64,000 nt of DNA from Streptomyces qinglanensis (GCF_900111245.1 NZ_FOGO01000001.1:868001-932000), one strand, 5' to 3'; positions 44,716 to 55,170 are shown, counted from the stretch's first letter. Program-made: numbers and translations. Notes: generated by a model not told the origin, from the sequence alone.

Positions 44716-45507
44716 CTACTTGGGGTCCCGCCTGAAGGCCGAGGTCGACCAGCGGTAGCCGAGTGCGCCGAGCACCAGGCACCAGGCGAGCGCCAGCCAC
44801 CCGTTGTGGCCGATCTCGGTGCCGAGCAGCAGTCCGCGCAGCGTTTCGATGGCCGGGGTGAAGGGCTGGTACTCGGCGATCGGCTGGAACCAGCCCGGCA
44901 TCGCGTCGATCGGTGTGAAGGCGCTGGAGATGAGCGGCAGCAGGAACAGCGGCACCGCCATGTTGCTGGCGGCCTCGGCGTTCGGGCTGGCCGTTCCCAT
45001 CCCGACCGCGATCCAGGTGACGGCCGCGGCGAAGAGCGTCAGGAAGCCGAACGCGGCCAGCCATTCCAGGACGGTGGCGTCCGTGGAGCGGAAGCCGATG
45101 GCCACGCCGACGGCACCGACGAGCACGACGCTGGCGACCGACTGGATCACGCTGCCGACGACGTGCCCGATGAGCACGGATCCGCGGTGGATGGCCATGG
45201 TGCGGAAGCGGGCCATGATGCCCTCGGACATGTCGGTGGCCACGGAGACCGCGGCGCCGACGACGGTGCTGCCGATGGTCATCAGCAGGATGCCCGGGAC
45301 GACATAGGCGAGGTAGGCGGAGCGGTCCGCTCCGCCGCCCGCGATCCCCGCGCTCATCGTGTCCCCGAAGATGTAGACGAACAGGAGCAGCAGCATCACC
45401 GGGGTGAGCAGCAGGTTCAGCGTCAGCGACGGGTAGCGGCGCACGTGCAGCAGGTTGCGGCGCAGCATCGTGGACGAGTCGCGTACGGCGAGGGTGAGTG
45501 CGCTCAT
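44716..45507 (-). CDS. ABC-2 exporter permease, DrrB-like
   Basis: 263 aa, six membrane segments (e.g. SLTLNLLLTPVMLLLLFVYIFG, YVVPGILLMTIGSTVVGAAV, VASVVLVGAVGVAIGF, WLALAWCLVLGALGY). The loop ISSAFTPIDAMPGWFQPIAEYQPFTP is the DrrB-type signature. Its ATG overlaps the ATPase stop (ATGA at 45504). Third gene of a DUF4097-ATPase-permease operon controlled from the divergent region at 47156-47383. Confidence 0.9.
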   Translation of the reverse strand: MSALTLAVRDSSTMLRRNLLHVRRYPSLTLNLLLTPVMLLLLFVYIFGDTMSAGIAGGGADRSAYLAYVVPGILLMTIGSTVVGAAVSVATDMSEGIMARFRTMAIHRGSVLIGHVVGSVIQSVASVVLVGAVGVAIGFRSTDATVLEWLAAFGFLTLFAAAVTWIAVGMGTASPNAEAASNMAVPLFLLPLISSAFTPIDAMPGWFQPIAEYQPFTPAIETLRGLLLGTEIGHNGWLALAWCLVLGALGYRWSTSAFRRDPK

Positions 45508-46469
45508 CGCGCGGCCTCCTCGGTCTGGTGGTGCTGGGCGGGCACGGTGGTGGAGCCGGTCAGGGCGAAGAACACGTCGTCGAGGTCGGGGGTGTGCACG
45601 GTCAGCTCGTCGGCCTCGACACCGGCGGAGTCCAGCCAGTCGAGGAGGGAGCGCAGTTCGCGCTGGCTGCCGTCGCTGGGGATCTGCAGCGCCAGCGCCT
45701 CGTCGTCCCGGACCGTCTCGCGCAGCGCGGAGGCCGCCGAGCGGTAGGCCGCCGGGTCGGAGAAGCGGAGCCGGACGTGTCCGCCGGGAATGAGCCGCTT
45801 GAGTTCCTCCGCGCTCCCTTCGGCGGCGAGCGTGCCGTTGTCGAGCACCGCGATCCGGTCGGCGAGTTCGTCGGCCTCCTCCAGGTACTGGGTGGTGAGG
45901 AAGACGGTCACCCCGTCGGAGACGAGTTCGCGGATGATCTGCCACATGGTGTGGCGGCTGCGCGGGTCGAGGCCGGTGGTCGGCTCGTCGAGGAAGATGA
46001 TGCGCGGGCCGCCCACGAGTGTCATGGCGATGTCCAGCCGGCGCTTCATACCGCCCGAATAGCCGGCCGCGGGCTTCTTCGCGGCCTCCACCAGGTCGAA
46101 CCGCTCCAGCAGCGCCGCGACGGTGCGGCGGCCCTCGCGCTTGGGGAGGCGGTGCAGGTCCGCCATCAGGAGCATGTTCTCCTCGCCGGTGATCAGCCCG
46201 TCGACCGCGGAGAACTGCCCGGTGACCCCGATCGCGGCCCGTACCGCCTGCGGTTCGGCGGCCAGGTCGTGGCCGCCGACGCGCAGGTCACCGCCGTCGG
46301 GAGCGACGAGGGTGGAGAGGATCTTGACGGCGGTGGTCTTGCCGGCGCCGTTCGGGCCGAGCAGGGAGAAGATCGTTCCGGCGGGCACCGACAGGTCGAT
46401 GCCGTCGAGCACGACCTTGTCGCCGTAGGACTTGCGCAGCCCCTTCGCCGCGATGGCCAAGCTGGTCAT
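45504..46469 (-). CDS. ABC exporter ATP-binding protein, DrrA-like
   Basis: 321 aa. Walker A is LLGPNGAGKTTAVKILSTL, signature YSGGMKRRLDIAMTLV and Walker B IIFLDEPTTGLD, with TTQYLEEADELADRI and the C-terminal DrrA extension ending VFFALTGSTTVPAQ. AAGGAG lies before the ATG. It energises the permease encoded downstream. Starts 26 bp after the DUF4097 gene, so one operon. Confidence 0.93.
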   Translation of the reverse strand: MTSLAIAAKGLRKSYGDKVVLDGIDLSVPAGTIFSLLGPNGAGKTTAVKILSTLVAPDGGDLRVGGHDLAAEPQAVRAAIGVTGQFSAVDGLITGEENMLLMADLHRLPKREGRRTVAALLERFDLVEAAKKPAAGYSGGMKRRLDIAMTLVGGPRIIFLDEPTTGLDPRSRHTMWQIIRELVSDGVTVFLTTQYLEEADELADRIAVLDNGTLAAEGSAEELKRLIPGGHVRLRFSDPAAYRSAASALRETVRDDEALALQIPSDGSQRELRSLLDWLDSAGVEADELTVHTPDLDDVFFALTGSTTVPAQHHQTEEAAR

Positions 46470-46495
46470 GACAGGTGCTCCTTCGAAGCTGCGGG

Positions 46496-47155
46496 TCAGA
46501 GGCTGCGGGCGGTGATGTCGCCCTTGGTGGTGGCCGCGTGGATGTCGAGTTCGGTGGTGCCGTCGTTCTTGAGGGAGTTGCTGACACTGCCCCAGGAGGT
46601 GGCCTCCAGCGCGGCCGAGACGCCGGTGGCGGCGCCGACCGAGATGTCGCCCTGCTGGGTGCGGAGCACGACCGTGCCGCGCACGGCCTCGGCGATCCGG
46701 ATGTCGCCTCTGGCGGTGCTGATCTCCGCGGAGCCGCCCAGCCGGCCGATCTCGACGTCGCCGTCGACCGCGGTGAGGCGGACCGCCGCCGCTTCGTCGA
46801 CCTTGATCCGGCGGTACGCGCCGTCGAAGTCGATGTCGCCCAGCCGGCCGACGGCGCGGAACTCGGTGCTCGCCGCCTTCGCCTGGACACGGGATCCGGC
46901 GGGCAGTCGGACGGTCACCTCGACGGATCCGGAGGGGCCGAGGTGCTTCTTCCCGTCCGGGAGCCCGATCCGCAGGACGCCGTCGGCGTACCCGGTCGTG
47001 GCCCGCTCCGCGGCCTGCACGTCGCGGGTCTTCGAGGCGTTCGAGGGGCGGATCTCGACCACGGTGTCGACGCGGTCGGCGGCGATGATCTGGACGCGGC
47101 CGGCGGGGATGTCCAGGACGGCGGCGATCGGGGCGGGGGTGTCGAAGGTCTGCAT
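46496..47155 (-). CDS. DUF4097 beta-repeat protein
   Basis: 219 aa composed of repeating beta-strand units (SVEVTVRLPAGSRVQAK, GDVEIGRLGGSAEISTARGD, GDISVGAATGVSAAL), the DUF4097/DUF4098 solenoid pattern. No signal peptide or membrane helix, so it is cytosolic. In Streptomyces such genes often precede DrrAB-like exporter genes, as here; the role is unknown. AAGGAG before the ATG. First gene of the operon facing the IS30-HTH/MarR regulator. Confidence 0.8.
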   Translation of the reverse strand: MQTFDTPAPIAAVLDIPAGRVQIIAADRVDTVVEIRPSNASKTRDVQAAERATTGYADGVLRIGLPDGKKHLGPSGSVEVTVRLPAGSRVQAKAASTEFRAVGRLGDIDFDGAYRRIKVDEAAAVRLTAVDGDVEIGRLGGSAEISTARGDIRIAEAVRGTVVLRTQQGDISVGAATGVSAALEATSWGSVSNSLKNDGTTELDIHAATTKGDITARSL

Positions 47156-47200
47156 CGTGTTCTCCTTGGTGGACCGCTGTTTCGAACAATGGAAAAGCTA

Positions 47201-47323
47201 CGTTGCGTTCATGGAACGCGCAACGCTCTTTTCTTTCAGAAAACACGAATTAGCAGCTCAGAGGCGGTAAATCGTTGCGCCGAGCATGAACGGTAACGCA
47301 ACGAGCACCAGGAGAGCGTTGCA
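47201..47323. promoter_or_regulatory. Operator array, DUF4097-ABC operon / regulator
   Basis: CGTTGCG-N11-CGCAACG (47201-47225) and CGTTGCG-N17-CGCAACG (47273-47303) are perfect 7-bp inverted repeats of the same half-site. A further CGTTGCA is at 47317. The region between is AT-rich, unlike the surroundings. Confidence 0.7.
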
Positions 47324-47383
47324 ATGAATTGAAGGTGAACGCTATCCTGGGAGCCGCGGACGACGAACACGGAGGAGACAGCG

Positions 47384-48169
47384 ATGCCAGGAGGCAGGCT
47401 CACCCGCAAGGACCGCCAGCAGATCGCGCAGGGACTGGCCGACGGCCTCCCCTACGCCGAGATCGCCCGGCAGCTCGAGCGCCCGACCTCGACGATCACG
47501 CGGGAGGTGCTGCGCAACGGCGGCCCCTCGGACTACCGCGCGGAGCCCGCGCACCGGGCCACCGAGCGCCGCGCCCAGCGGCGCAGGACCGGCACCTCCC
47601 GGCAGCCGGAACCGGTGGCCCTGCCGCACGGGCGCGATCCCGAGGCCGTGGCCGCGTACGAGGAGCAGTTCACCGACGTCCTGATGCAGTCGGGGCTGTC
47701 CAACCGGATGATGGCGCGGACCCTGGTCTGCCTCCTGACCGCCGATTCCGGCAGCATGACCGCGGCCGAGCTCGTCCGGCGCCTCCAGGTCAGCCCGGCC
47801 TCCGTCTCCAAGTCCATCGCCTTCCTGGAGAGCCAGTCCCTGATCCGCAGGGAGCGCGACGAGCGCCGCCGCGAGCGCTACATCGTCGACGAGAGCCTCT
47901 GGTACCAGTCGATGGCCGCCAGCGTCCGGGCCCTGGACCAGCAGGTCGAGATCTCACGGCGGGGCGTCGACGTCCTGGGCCCCGGCACCCCGGCCGCCGC
48001 CCGCCTGGAGAACACCGCCCGCTTCCTCGACTTCGTCTCCGAGAGCCTCGCCCGCGCCATGGAGCAGGCCCGCGACGTGCTGCACACGGACACCGCGCCC
48101 GCGGATCCCGCATCGCACCCGGCCCCCTCCCCCGAGGGCGCCGCCGAGCGGCCCGCGGCCCGCGGTTAG
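47384..48169 (+). CDS. Regulator fusing IS30-type HTH to a MarR/GbsR-like domain
   Basis: 261 aa with two DNA-binding domains. Residues 1-65 (LTRKDRQQIAQGLADGLPYA, then EIARQLERPTSTITREVLRNGG) match the N-terminal HTH_38 of IS30 transposases. Residues about 85-200 are MarR/GbsR-like winged HTH (SAMTAAELVRRLQVSPASVSK-like: MTAAELVRRLQVSPASVSKS, then FLESQSLIRRERDERRRERY). The DDE transposase domain is absent, so it is a regulator. GGAGGAGACAGCG precedes the ATG. Divergent from the DUF4097-ABC operon with the CGTTGCG array between, which it likely binds. Confidence 0.8.
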   Translation: MPGGRLTRKDRQQIAQGLADGLPYAEIARQLERPTSTITREVLRNGGPSDYRAEPAHRATERRAQRRRTGTSRQPEPVALPHGRDPEAVAAYEEQFTDVLMQSGLSNRMMARTLVCLLTADSGSMTAAELVRRLQVSPASVSKSIAFLESQSLIRRERDERRRERYIVDESLWYQSMAASVRALDQQVEISRRGVDVLGPGTPAAARLENTARFLDFVSESLARAMEQARDVLHTDTAPADPASHPAPSPEGAAERPAARG

Positions 48170-48381
48170 GGTCGGGCGCCGGGTCCTGCCCGGGCCCGCG
48201 GCACCCGGCCGGGCCCGCGGGCTCCGCGGACCGCGCCGGAGGGCTCCGGCGCCGCCGCACACGGGGGGCTCTCACCTGCGCGCGGGAAAACCGGCCGCCC
48301 CCGCCCGCGGGGGCGTCGTACCCTGGAGCCGTAGTGGAAGAACGCCGCAGCGAGGGAGATGAGCAGGCCCAGAGGCCGCCC

Positions 48382-49473
<1,092 letters not shown>

Positions 49474-49485
49474 CCGGCACCCACC

Positions 49486-49986
49486 ATGTCGATCGACGTC
49501 AACAACGAGTCCGGCCGCCGGGTCGACGAGGAGGCGGTGCTCGACATCGCCCGCTACGCCCTGACCCGGATGCGCATCCATCCGCTCTCGGAACTGTCGG
49601 TGATCGCCGTCGACGCGGGCACCATCGAGCAGTTGCACCGGCAGTGGATGGACCTGCCGGGGCCCACGGACGTGATGTCCTTCCCGATGGACGAGCTGCG
49701 TCCGCCCGCCCGGGACGAGGAGGAACCCCCGCAGGGCCTCCTCGGCGACATCGTGCTGTGCCCGGAGGTCGCCGAGAAGCAGGGCGCCGACGCGCCGACG
49801 CGGCACTCCATGGACGAGGAGCTGCAACTGCTCACCGTCCACGGGGTGCTGCACCTGCTGGGCTACGACCACGAGGAGCCCGGGGAGCGGGCCGAGATGT
49901 TCGGCCTGCAGTCCGCGATCGTCGACGGCTGGCGCGCCGAGCGCGGCCTGTCCGGGCCCTCACCGGCCCCGACGACGACCTCGTGA
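49486..49986 (+). CDS. ybeY: Endoribonuclease YbeY (rRNA maturation)
   Basis: 166 aa. The zinc site is [20 protein letters not shown], the HGxLHLxGYDH signature. The upstream RNA-binding part includes [20 protein letters not shown] and [13 protein letters not shown]. It matures 16S rRNA 3' ends and takes part in ribosome quality control. Stop overlaps the GTG of the next gene (GTGA). Confidence 0.96.
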   Translation: MSIDVNNESGRRVDEEAVLDIARYALTRMRIHPLSELSVIAVDAGTIEQLHRQWMDLPGPTDVMSFPMDELRPPARDEEEPPQGLLGDIVLCPEVAEKQGADAPTRHSMDEELQLLTVHGVLHLLGYDHEEPGERAEMFGLQSAIVDGWRAERGLSGPSPAPTTTS

Positions 49987-51320
49987 GCACGCCCCTGGTC
50001 GCCGCCGCCGTCCTGCTGGTCGTCGTGGCCTGGCTGGCGGCGTGCGCCGAAGCGGGACTGGCCCGTACCACCAGCTACCGGGCCGAGGAGGCGGTGCGCC
50101 AGGGCAGGCGCGGCGGCGCGAAGCTGGCCGCGGTGGCCGCCGACCCGACGCGCTACCTCAACCTGGCCCTGCTGCTGCGGGTGGCCTGCGAGGTGGCCGC
50201 CGGCGCCCTGGTGACCTACGCGTGCCTGCAGGCCGTCGAGGGGACCTGGCAGGCGCTGGCCGTCGCCATCGGGGTGATGGTCTTCGTCAGCTACGTCGCC
50301 ATCGGCGTCTCGCCGCGCACCATCGGCCGCCAGCATCCGCTGAACACGGCGACGGCCGCGTCGTATGTGCTGCTGCCGCTCGCGCGCATCCTGGGCCCGG
50401 TACCGCAGTTGCTGATCGTGCTGGGCAACGCGCTCACCCCGGGCAAGGGCTTCCGCAAGGGGCCGTTCGCCAGCGAGGCGGAGCTGCGCGCGATGGTGGA
50501 CCTCGCCGAGCAGGAGTCGCTGATCGAGGCCGAGGAGCGGAAGATGGTGCACTCCGTCTTCCAGCTCGGCGACCGGCTGGTGCGCGAGGTGATGGTGCCG
50601 CGCACCGACCTGATCACGATCGAGCGGTTCAAGACCATCCGGCAGGCGCTCACCCTGGCGCTGCGTTCGGGCTTCTCGCGGATCCCGGTGGTCGGCGAGA
50701 GCGAGGACGACGTGGTGGGCATCGTCTACCTCAAGGACCTGGCGCGGAAGGTGCACATCAGCCGGGACGCGGAGACCGAACTGGTCTCCACGGCGATGCG
50801 GCCCGCGACCTTCGTCCCCGACACCAAGAACGCGGGCGATCTGCTGCGGGAGATGCAGCAGGACCGGATCCACGTCTCCGTGGTGATCGACGAGTACGGC
50901 GGCACGGCCGGGATCGTCACCATCGAGGACATCCTGGAGGAGATCGTCGGGGAGATCGCCGACGAGTACGACCGCGAACTGCCGCCGGTCGAGGAGCTGG
51001 GCGAGGGCCGCTACCGGGTCACCGCCCGGCTGGACATCGGTGACCTGGGGGAACTGTACGGGCTGACGGGCCTGGACGACGAGGACGTGGAGACGGTGGG
51101 CGGGCTGCTGGCCAAGTCGCTGGGCCGGGTGCCGATCGCCGGTGCGGCCAGCACGGTCGACGTCACCGAGGACCACTCCGACCCCACCCTGACGGGCCTT
51201 CGGCTGACGGCAGAGTCCCCGGCCGGACGCCGCAACAAGATCGTGACGGTGCTCGTGGAGCCGGTCCGCGAACCGGTGCACACGGACGCCGAGGAGAGCA
51301 CCGCGCTCAGCGAGGGCTGA
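49983..51320 (+). CDS. CNNM/CorC (HlyC)-family membrane protein with CBS pair
   Basis: 445 aa. The N-terminal DUF21/CNNM region has about three membrane helices ([52 protein letters not shown]). A CBS pair spans about 200-330 ([58 protein letters not shown]). The CorC_HlyC domain is at about 345-425. Homologues are linked to Mg/Co efflux; the name hemolysin is historical. GTG start overlaps ybeY. Confidence 0.92.
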   Translation: MSTPLVAAAVLLVVVAWLAACAEAGLARTTSYRAEEAVRQGRRGGAKLAAVAADPTRYLNLALLLRVACEVAAGALVTYACLQAVEGTWQALAVAIGVMVFVSYVAIGVSPRTIGRQHPLNTATAASYVLLPLARILGPVPQLLIVLGNALTPGKGFRKGPFASEAELRAMVDLAEQESLIEAEERKMVHSVFQLGDRLVREVMVPRTDLITIERFKTIRQALTLALRSGFSRIPVVGESEDDVVGIVYLKDLARKVHISRDAETELVSTAMRPATFVPDTKNAGDLLREMQQDRIHVSVVIDEYGGTAGIVTIEDILEEIVGEIADEYDRELPPVEELGEGRYRVTARLDIGDLGELYGLTGLDDEDVETVGGLLAKSLGRVPIAGAASTVDVTEDHSDPTLTGLRLTAESPAGRRNKIVTVLVEPVREPVHTDAEESTALSEG

Positions 51321-51377
51321 CGGCCGCACCCGGGCGGCGCGCCCCCGCGCCGCAGTCATGACGCCTACGCTGAGCAC

Positions 51378-51740
51378 ATGACGCCGGACCAGCTCAGAGC
51401 CTGCTGCCTGGAGCAGAACGGGGCATGGGAGGACCGCCCCTTCCCCGCGAACCCGGGCCTGTCCGCCTTCAAGGTCGGCGCGAAGGTCTTCGCCTTCAGC
51501 GGGCTGGACGAGCTCCCGCTCCGGGTGAGCCTCAAGTGCGAGCCGGAGATCGCGGTGCGGCTGCGCGCCTCCACTCCGGCGGTTCGGCCGGGCGTGCACC
51601 TCGACAAGCGGCACTGGAACACCGTCGAGCTGGACGGGAGCCTGCCGGACCGGACCGTGCGGGAGATGGTCGAGGACTCCTACGACCTGGTGGTGGCCGG
51701 ACTCCCGCGCCGGGAGCGGCTGCGGCTGGGCCGGGACTGA
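51378..51740 (+). CDS. MmcQ/YjbR-family protein
   Basis: 120 aa. CyaY-like fold family: MTPDQLRACCLEQNGAWEDRPF, KVFAFSGLDELPLRVSLKCEPE and the C-terminal HLDKRHWNTVELDGSLPD ... YDLVVAGLPRRER, all standard blocks. Often annotated as DNA-binding; no function proven. Separate from the preceding gene by 57 bp, same strand. Confidence 0.88.
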   Translation: MTPDQLRACCLEQNGAWEDRPFPANPGLSAFKVGAKVFAFSGLDELPLRVSLKCEPEIAVRLRASTPAVRPGVHLDKRHWNTVELDGSLPDRTVREMVEDSYDLVVAGLPRRERLRLGRD

Positions 51741-51846
51741 CGCGCCCCGGAGGCAGGCCCGCGGTCACCTGTTCGGCGGCCGCCGGATCGCGGCCGGGGG
51801 CCGGTACTGGTGGTTTGGAGGGCAGGCCGTCCCGAAAGGCGCTCCC

Positions 51847-52659
51847 ATGCCCGCTGCCCGCTGCTCACGCCTCGCCGCCACCGCCGTCGTCGTCGCCGTG
51901 CTGTCCCTGGCGGGCTGCGGCGAGGACGGCGCGGAGTCGGCCGAGACCTCCTCGCCCTCGCCGCCGCCGTCGAAGTCCGGCGCCACCCCGACCGGTTCGC
52001 CCTCGGAGGTGGCCGGGCCGCTCAGCGAGCAGCAGGCCCGTGCCGCGCTGCTGGCCGAGGGCAACCTGCCCGCCGGTTGGCGGCACGCGGACCTGGCCGA
52101 CGCCGCACCCGCGGGAGCCGCCCCCGAGGAGCTGCGGACCGACGACCGCGACTGCCGGCGGCTGTTCGACGTGCTGCGCGGCGACGCGGACGAGCACGAG
52201 GCGCGGACCGCCGCGTCCCGCGGCTACCGCGGGGGCGCGGACGGCCCGTACCTCTCCAGCCAGGTCGCCTCCTACGACAGCGAGGACGGCGACGGTTCGA
52301 AGCGGGCGCTGAGCACCTTCCGGAGTGTGCGCGCGAACTGCCGGACGTTCACCGCCGAGAACGGCGCGGTGACCGTCGCCTTCACCGTCTCCCGGCTGAA
52401 GGCCGGGCCGGGCGGCGACAGCGCGTGCGCCCGGCTGCGCGGCACCGCCCGGGGCGGCCCGGCCGACGGGGAGCAGCTCACCCTGGACCTGGTGCTGTCG
52501 CGGGTGCGGCAGTCCACGACCGGCGTGGCCCTGCTCTCCGTCGGCGACGGCGACACCGGGCTCGCCCGCCGCGCTGCCGAGGCGGCCGCCGAGCGGCTGA
52601 CGGAGGTGACGGCCGGGCGCACGCCCAGCCCGACCGTCCCGCCCGAGCAGGGCGACTGA
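51847..52659 (+). CDS. Putative lipoprotein, function unknown
   Basis: 270 aa. Signal peptide with lipobox VLSLAGCGED (Cys at about 23), then a Ser/Pro linker (SSPSPPPSKSGATPTGSPSE). The mature domain has paired Cys (DDRDCRRLFD; RANCRTFT; SACARLRG) and resembles the PknH-like/sensor-type extracellular domain of actinobacteria in outline only. The 106-bp gap before it has no gene. Not clearly linked to its neighbours. Confidence 0.7.
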   Translation: MPAARCSRLAATAVVVAVLSLAGCGEDGAESAETSSPSPPPSKSGATPTGSPSEVAGPLSEQQARAALLAEGNLPAGWRHADLADAAPAGAAPEELRTDDRDCRRLFDVLRGDADEHEARTAASRGYRGGADGPYLSSQVASYDSEDGDGSKRALSTFRSVRANCRTFTAENGAVTVAFTVSRLKAGPGGDSACARLRGTARGGPADGEQLTLDLVLSRVRQSTTGVALLSVGDGDTGLARRAAEAAAERLTEVTAGRTPSPTVPPEQGD

Positions 52660-52682
52660 GCGTTCACAGCGGGCAGGCACGG

Positions 52683-54161
52683 TCAGGCCGTCTCCCGCCC
52701 GGCGCGCGAGGCCCGTGTGCGGCCCAGCACGAGAGCCACCAGTGCTCCCACGGCCAGCAGGACGGCGGCGTCGGCGGCGAGGCCCAGCTTGATGCCGCCC
52801 AGCGCGGCCTCGGCAGCGGGCGTACCCGCGTCCCGCAGCACCGCGGCCCGGCCGACCGACAGCGCGCTCAGCAGCGGGATACCGAGTGCCAGCCCGAGCT
52901 GCATGGCGCTGGTGACCAGGGAGGTGGCCCGGCCCTGGTCCGCGTCGTCGAGGCCCGAGGTGGCGGTGACGCCGTAGGTGACGACGGCCACCAGATGCAG
53001 TCCGCTGGCCAGCGAGATGGCGACCACCACCAGCCACAGCCCGCCCTCGGTGCCCAGGCCCAGCAGCGCGGCCGTCAGCACGCCCTGGCCGAGCAGCCCG
53101 AGCGCGAGGGTGCGCGGCGCGCCGAGCCGGCGGGCCAGCCGGGGCGCGAGCGCGCCGCCCGCGACGGAGGCGAGGCCCTGCACGCCGAAGACGAGCCCGG
53201 ACACCAGCGGAGAGACGTCCAGCAGCTCCTGCAGGTAGAGCGTCATCAGGAAGACCACGGCGGTCATCATGGACACGGTGGCGAGCCCGGCCAGGTTGCC
53301 GAAGGCGACTGTGGGACGCCGCAGCAGCGACAGCGGCAGCAGCGGCTCGGCGCTGCGCGCCTCCACCCGGACGAACAGCACGAGCAGCAGCAGTCCGGCG
53401 ACGATCGCGCCCAGCACGTCCGGTCGGCCGAAGCCCTCCTCGGCGGCGGTGGAGAGCCCGTAGACGACGCCGAACAGCCCGCCGGTCACGGTCAGCGCAC
53501 CGGGCACGTCCAGCCGGGTGCGCGCCCCCCGGCTCTCGGTCAGCAGCCGGGGCGCCACCAGCAGCACCAGGAGGCCGCCGACGCCGAGCAGGCCCATGGT
53601 GGAGCGCCAGCCGAGGGTGTCGGTCAGCACACCGCCGACGACCATGCCGACGGTGAAGCCCAGCGCCATCAGCGAACCGTTGATGCTCAGCGCCTTGGTG
53701 CGCTTGGGCCCCTCGGCGAACGAGGTGGTGATCAGCGCCATCCCGGTGGGGACCAGCGCGGCGGCGCCGAGCCCCTGCAGCGCGCGGCCCGCCAGGAACA
53801 GCGGCGCGGCGGGCGCGAGGGCCGCCAGCACCGAGGCCCCGGTGAAGAGCACCAGGCCGGTCAGGAAGGTCCGGCGGCGGCCGAGCTGGTCGCCCAGCCG
53901 CCCGAAGAGCAGCAGGAAGCTGCCGGTGGGCAGCGCGAAAGCGGTCACGGCCCACTGCAGTCCCGCCTCCCCCAGCCCCAGGTCGGGCCCGAGGACGGGC
54001 AGGGCGACGTTCAGGACGGAGAAGTCGAGCGCGACGAGGAACTGCGAGGCGCACAGCACCACCAGCAGCATGATCTCGCGCGGGGTGAAGCGGTGGGCGG
54101 AGGGGGAGACCGGTGCGGACGCGGGTGCGGCCGTCTCCGGTGCAGAAGCGGTCGTTGGCAT
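52683..54161 (-). CDS. MFS drug-efflux transporter, DHA2/EmrB-QacA type
   Basis: 492 aa with about 14 helices. Signatures: LVALDFSVLNVALPVLGPDL in helix 1, motif A FGRLGDQLGRRRTFLTG and motif C-like MALGFTVGMVVGGVLTDTLGWR. Very Ala/Leu rich. Probably proton-driven export of a drug-like compound. Divergent from an XRE regulator of the same MmyB class as at 7.7 kb, with a palindrome in the 84-bp gap. This is the second such pair in the window. Confidence 0.9.
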   Translation of the reverse strand: MPTTASAPETAAPASAPVSPSAHRFTPREIMLLVVLCASQFLVALDFSVLNVALPVLGPDLGLGEAGLQWAVTAFALPTGSFLLLFGRLGDQLGRRRTFLTGLVLFTGASVLAALAPAAPLFLAGRALQGLGAAALVPTGMALITTSFAEGPKRTKALSINGSLMALGFTVGMVVGGVLTDTLGWRSTMGLLGVGGLLVLLVAPRLLTESRGARTRLDVPGALTVTGGLFGVVYGLSTAAEEGFGRPDVLGAIVAGLLLLVLFVRVEARSAEPLLPLSLLRRPTVAFGNLAGLATVSMMTAVVFLMTLYLQELLDVSPLVSGLVFGVQGLASVAGGALAPRLARRLGAPRTLALGLLGQGVLTAALLGLGTEGGLWLVVVAISLASGLHLVAVVTYGVTATSGLDDADQGRATSLVTSAMQLGLALGIPLLSALSVGRAAVLRDAGTPAAEAALGGIKLGLAADAAVLLAVGALVALVLGRTRASRAGRETA

Positions 54162-54208
54162 GATCACAGCCTGCTGGCGCGGAACAGACCGTGGGGAGCT
54201 GCTGTTTA

Positions 54209-54228
54209 TGGTGGTGCCCGCACCACCA
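54209..54228. promoter_or_regulatory. Operator candidate, second XRE/MFS pair
   Basis: TGGTGGTG-CCCG-CACCACCA: a perfect 8-bp inverted repeat between the divergent MFS and XRE genes, 17 bp before the XRE GTG. Confidence 0.65.
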
Positions 54229-54245
54229 CTCAGGGAGGGGAACAG

Positions 54246-55127
54246 GTGGCCAGTGCTGGAGAGAGCCGGCCGGAGAGACACCGGCGCGGACAGGAGCTGC
54301 GCACGTTCCTGCGCTCGCGCAGGGCACGGGTCTCGCCCGCCGAGTCGGGGCTGCCCGACGGCGGTGCCCGGCGCCGGACACCGGGACTGCGCCGGGAGGA
54401 GGTGGCGGTGCTCGCCGGGGTGGGCGCCTCCTGGTACCAGTGGCTGGAGCAGGGCCGGGACATCACCGTCTCGCCGCAGGTCCTCGACGCGGTGGCGCGG
54501 GTGCTGCGGATGAGCTCCGCCGAGCGGCGGCACCTGTACGTGCTGGCCGGACTCAACCCGCCGCTGCCCGAGTCGGAGTACGACCCCGACTACCTGTGCG
54601 CCGGGATGCAGCGGCTGATGGACAGCTGGATGCCCTACCCCGCGCACATCATGGACCCCTACTTCAGCGCAGTCGGGCTCAACGCGTCGGCGCAACTGGT
54701 GATGGGCATGAACGCGCAGGAGAACTGCATCATCAACTTCTTCTGCGACGAGCGGTACCGGGCCCGCGCGGTGAGCTGGGAGCAGAACGCGCCGGGTGTG
54801 GTGGCCGAACTGCGCGCCTCGCTGGCGGAGTGGCCCGCGGACGAGGGCTTCCAACTGCTGCTGGAGGATCTGCTGGCGGGCAGCGCGGAGTTCCGCGAGC
54901 TGTGGGAGCTGGGCGATGTGTGCCGGCCCGGTCAGCGGGTCAAGGAGCTGGACCATCCGGTCGTGGGCGCGCTGCACTTCGAGTCGACGACGCTCCAGGT
55001 GCCGGCCCGCCCCGACCTGCGGCTCATCCTGCACAACCCGATCCCCGGCACCGGCACGGCCGAGAAGCTGCAGCGGCTGGCCGAGCCGGAGGCCCGCCGC
55101 GCGGCCCTCCGGCAGGTCGCCGGATGA
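54246..55127 (+). CDS. XRE-family regulator with MmyB-like ligand domain
   Basis: 293 aa from GTG (GGGAGGGG upstream). HTH: RRTPGLRREEVAVLAGVGASWYQWLEQGRDI with SPQVLDAVARVLRMSSAERRHLYVLAG following. The MmyB-like domain (about 105-290) is LMDSWMPYPAHIMDPYFSAVGLN ... VGALHFESTTLQVPARPDLRL. Same architecture as the regulator at 7715-8674. It likely represses the divergent MFS gene. Confidence 0.88.
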   Translation: MASAGESRPERHRRGQELRTFLRSRRARVSPAESGLPDGGARRRTPGLRREEVAVLAGVGASWYQWLEQGRDITVSPQVLDAVARVLRMSSAERRHLYVLAGLNPPLPESEYDPDYLCAGMQRLMDSWMPYPAHIMDPYFSAVGLNASAQLVMGMNAQENCIINFFCDERYRARAVSWEQNAPGVVAELRASLAEWPADEGFQLLLEDLLAGSAEFRELWELGDVCRPGQRVKELDHPVVGALHFESTTLQVPARPDLRLILHNPIPGTGTAEKLQRLAEPEARRAALRQVAG

Positions 55128-55170
55128 GGCGGCCGTCGGGGCACCGCGGGCAGCGCATATGCTCGCCGTC

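Noticed and set aside
51810..54245. Long + frame running from the lipoprotein region into the XRE gene
   Set aside because: Only its last part (from the GTG at 54246) is a real protein; the rest is the shadow of the lipoprotein and MFS genes.
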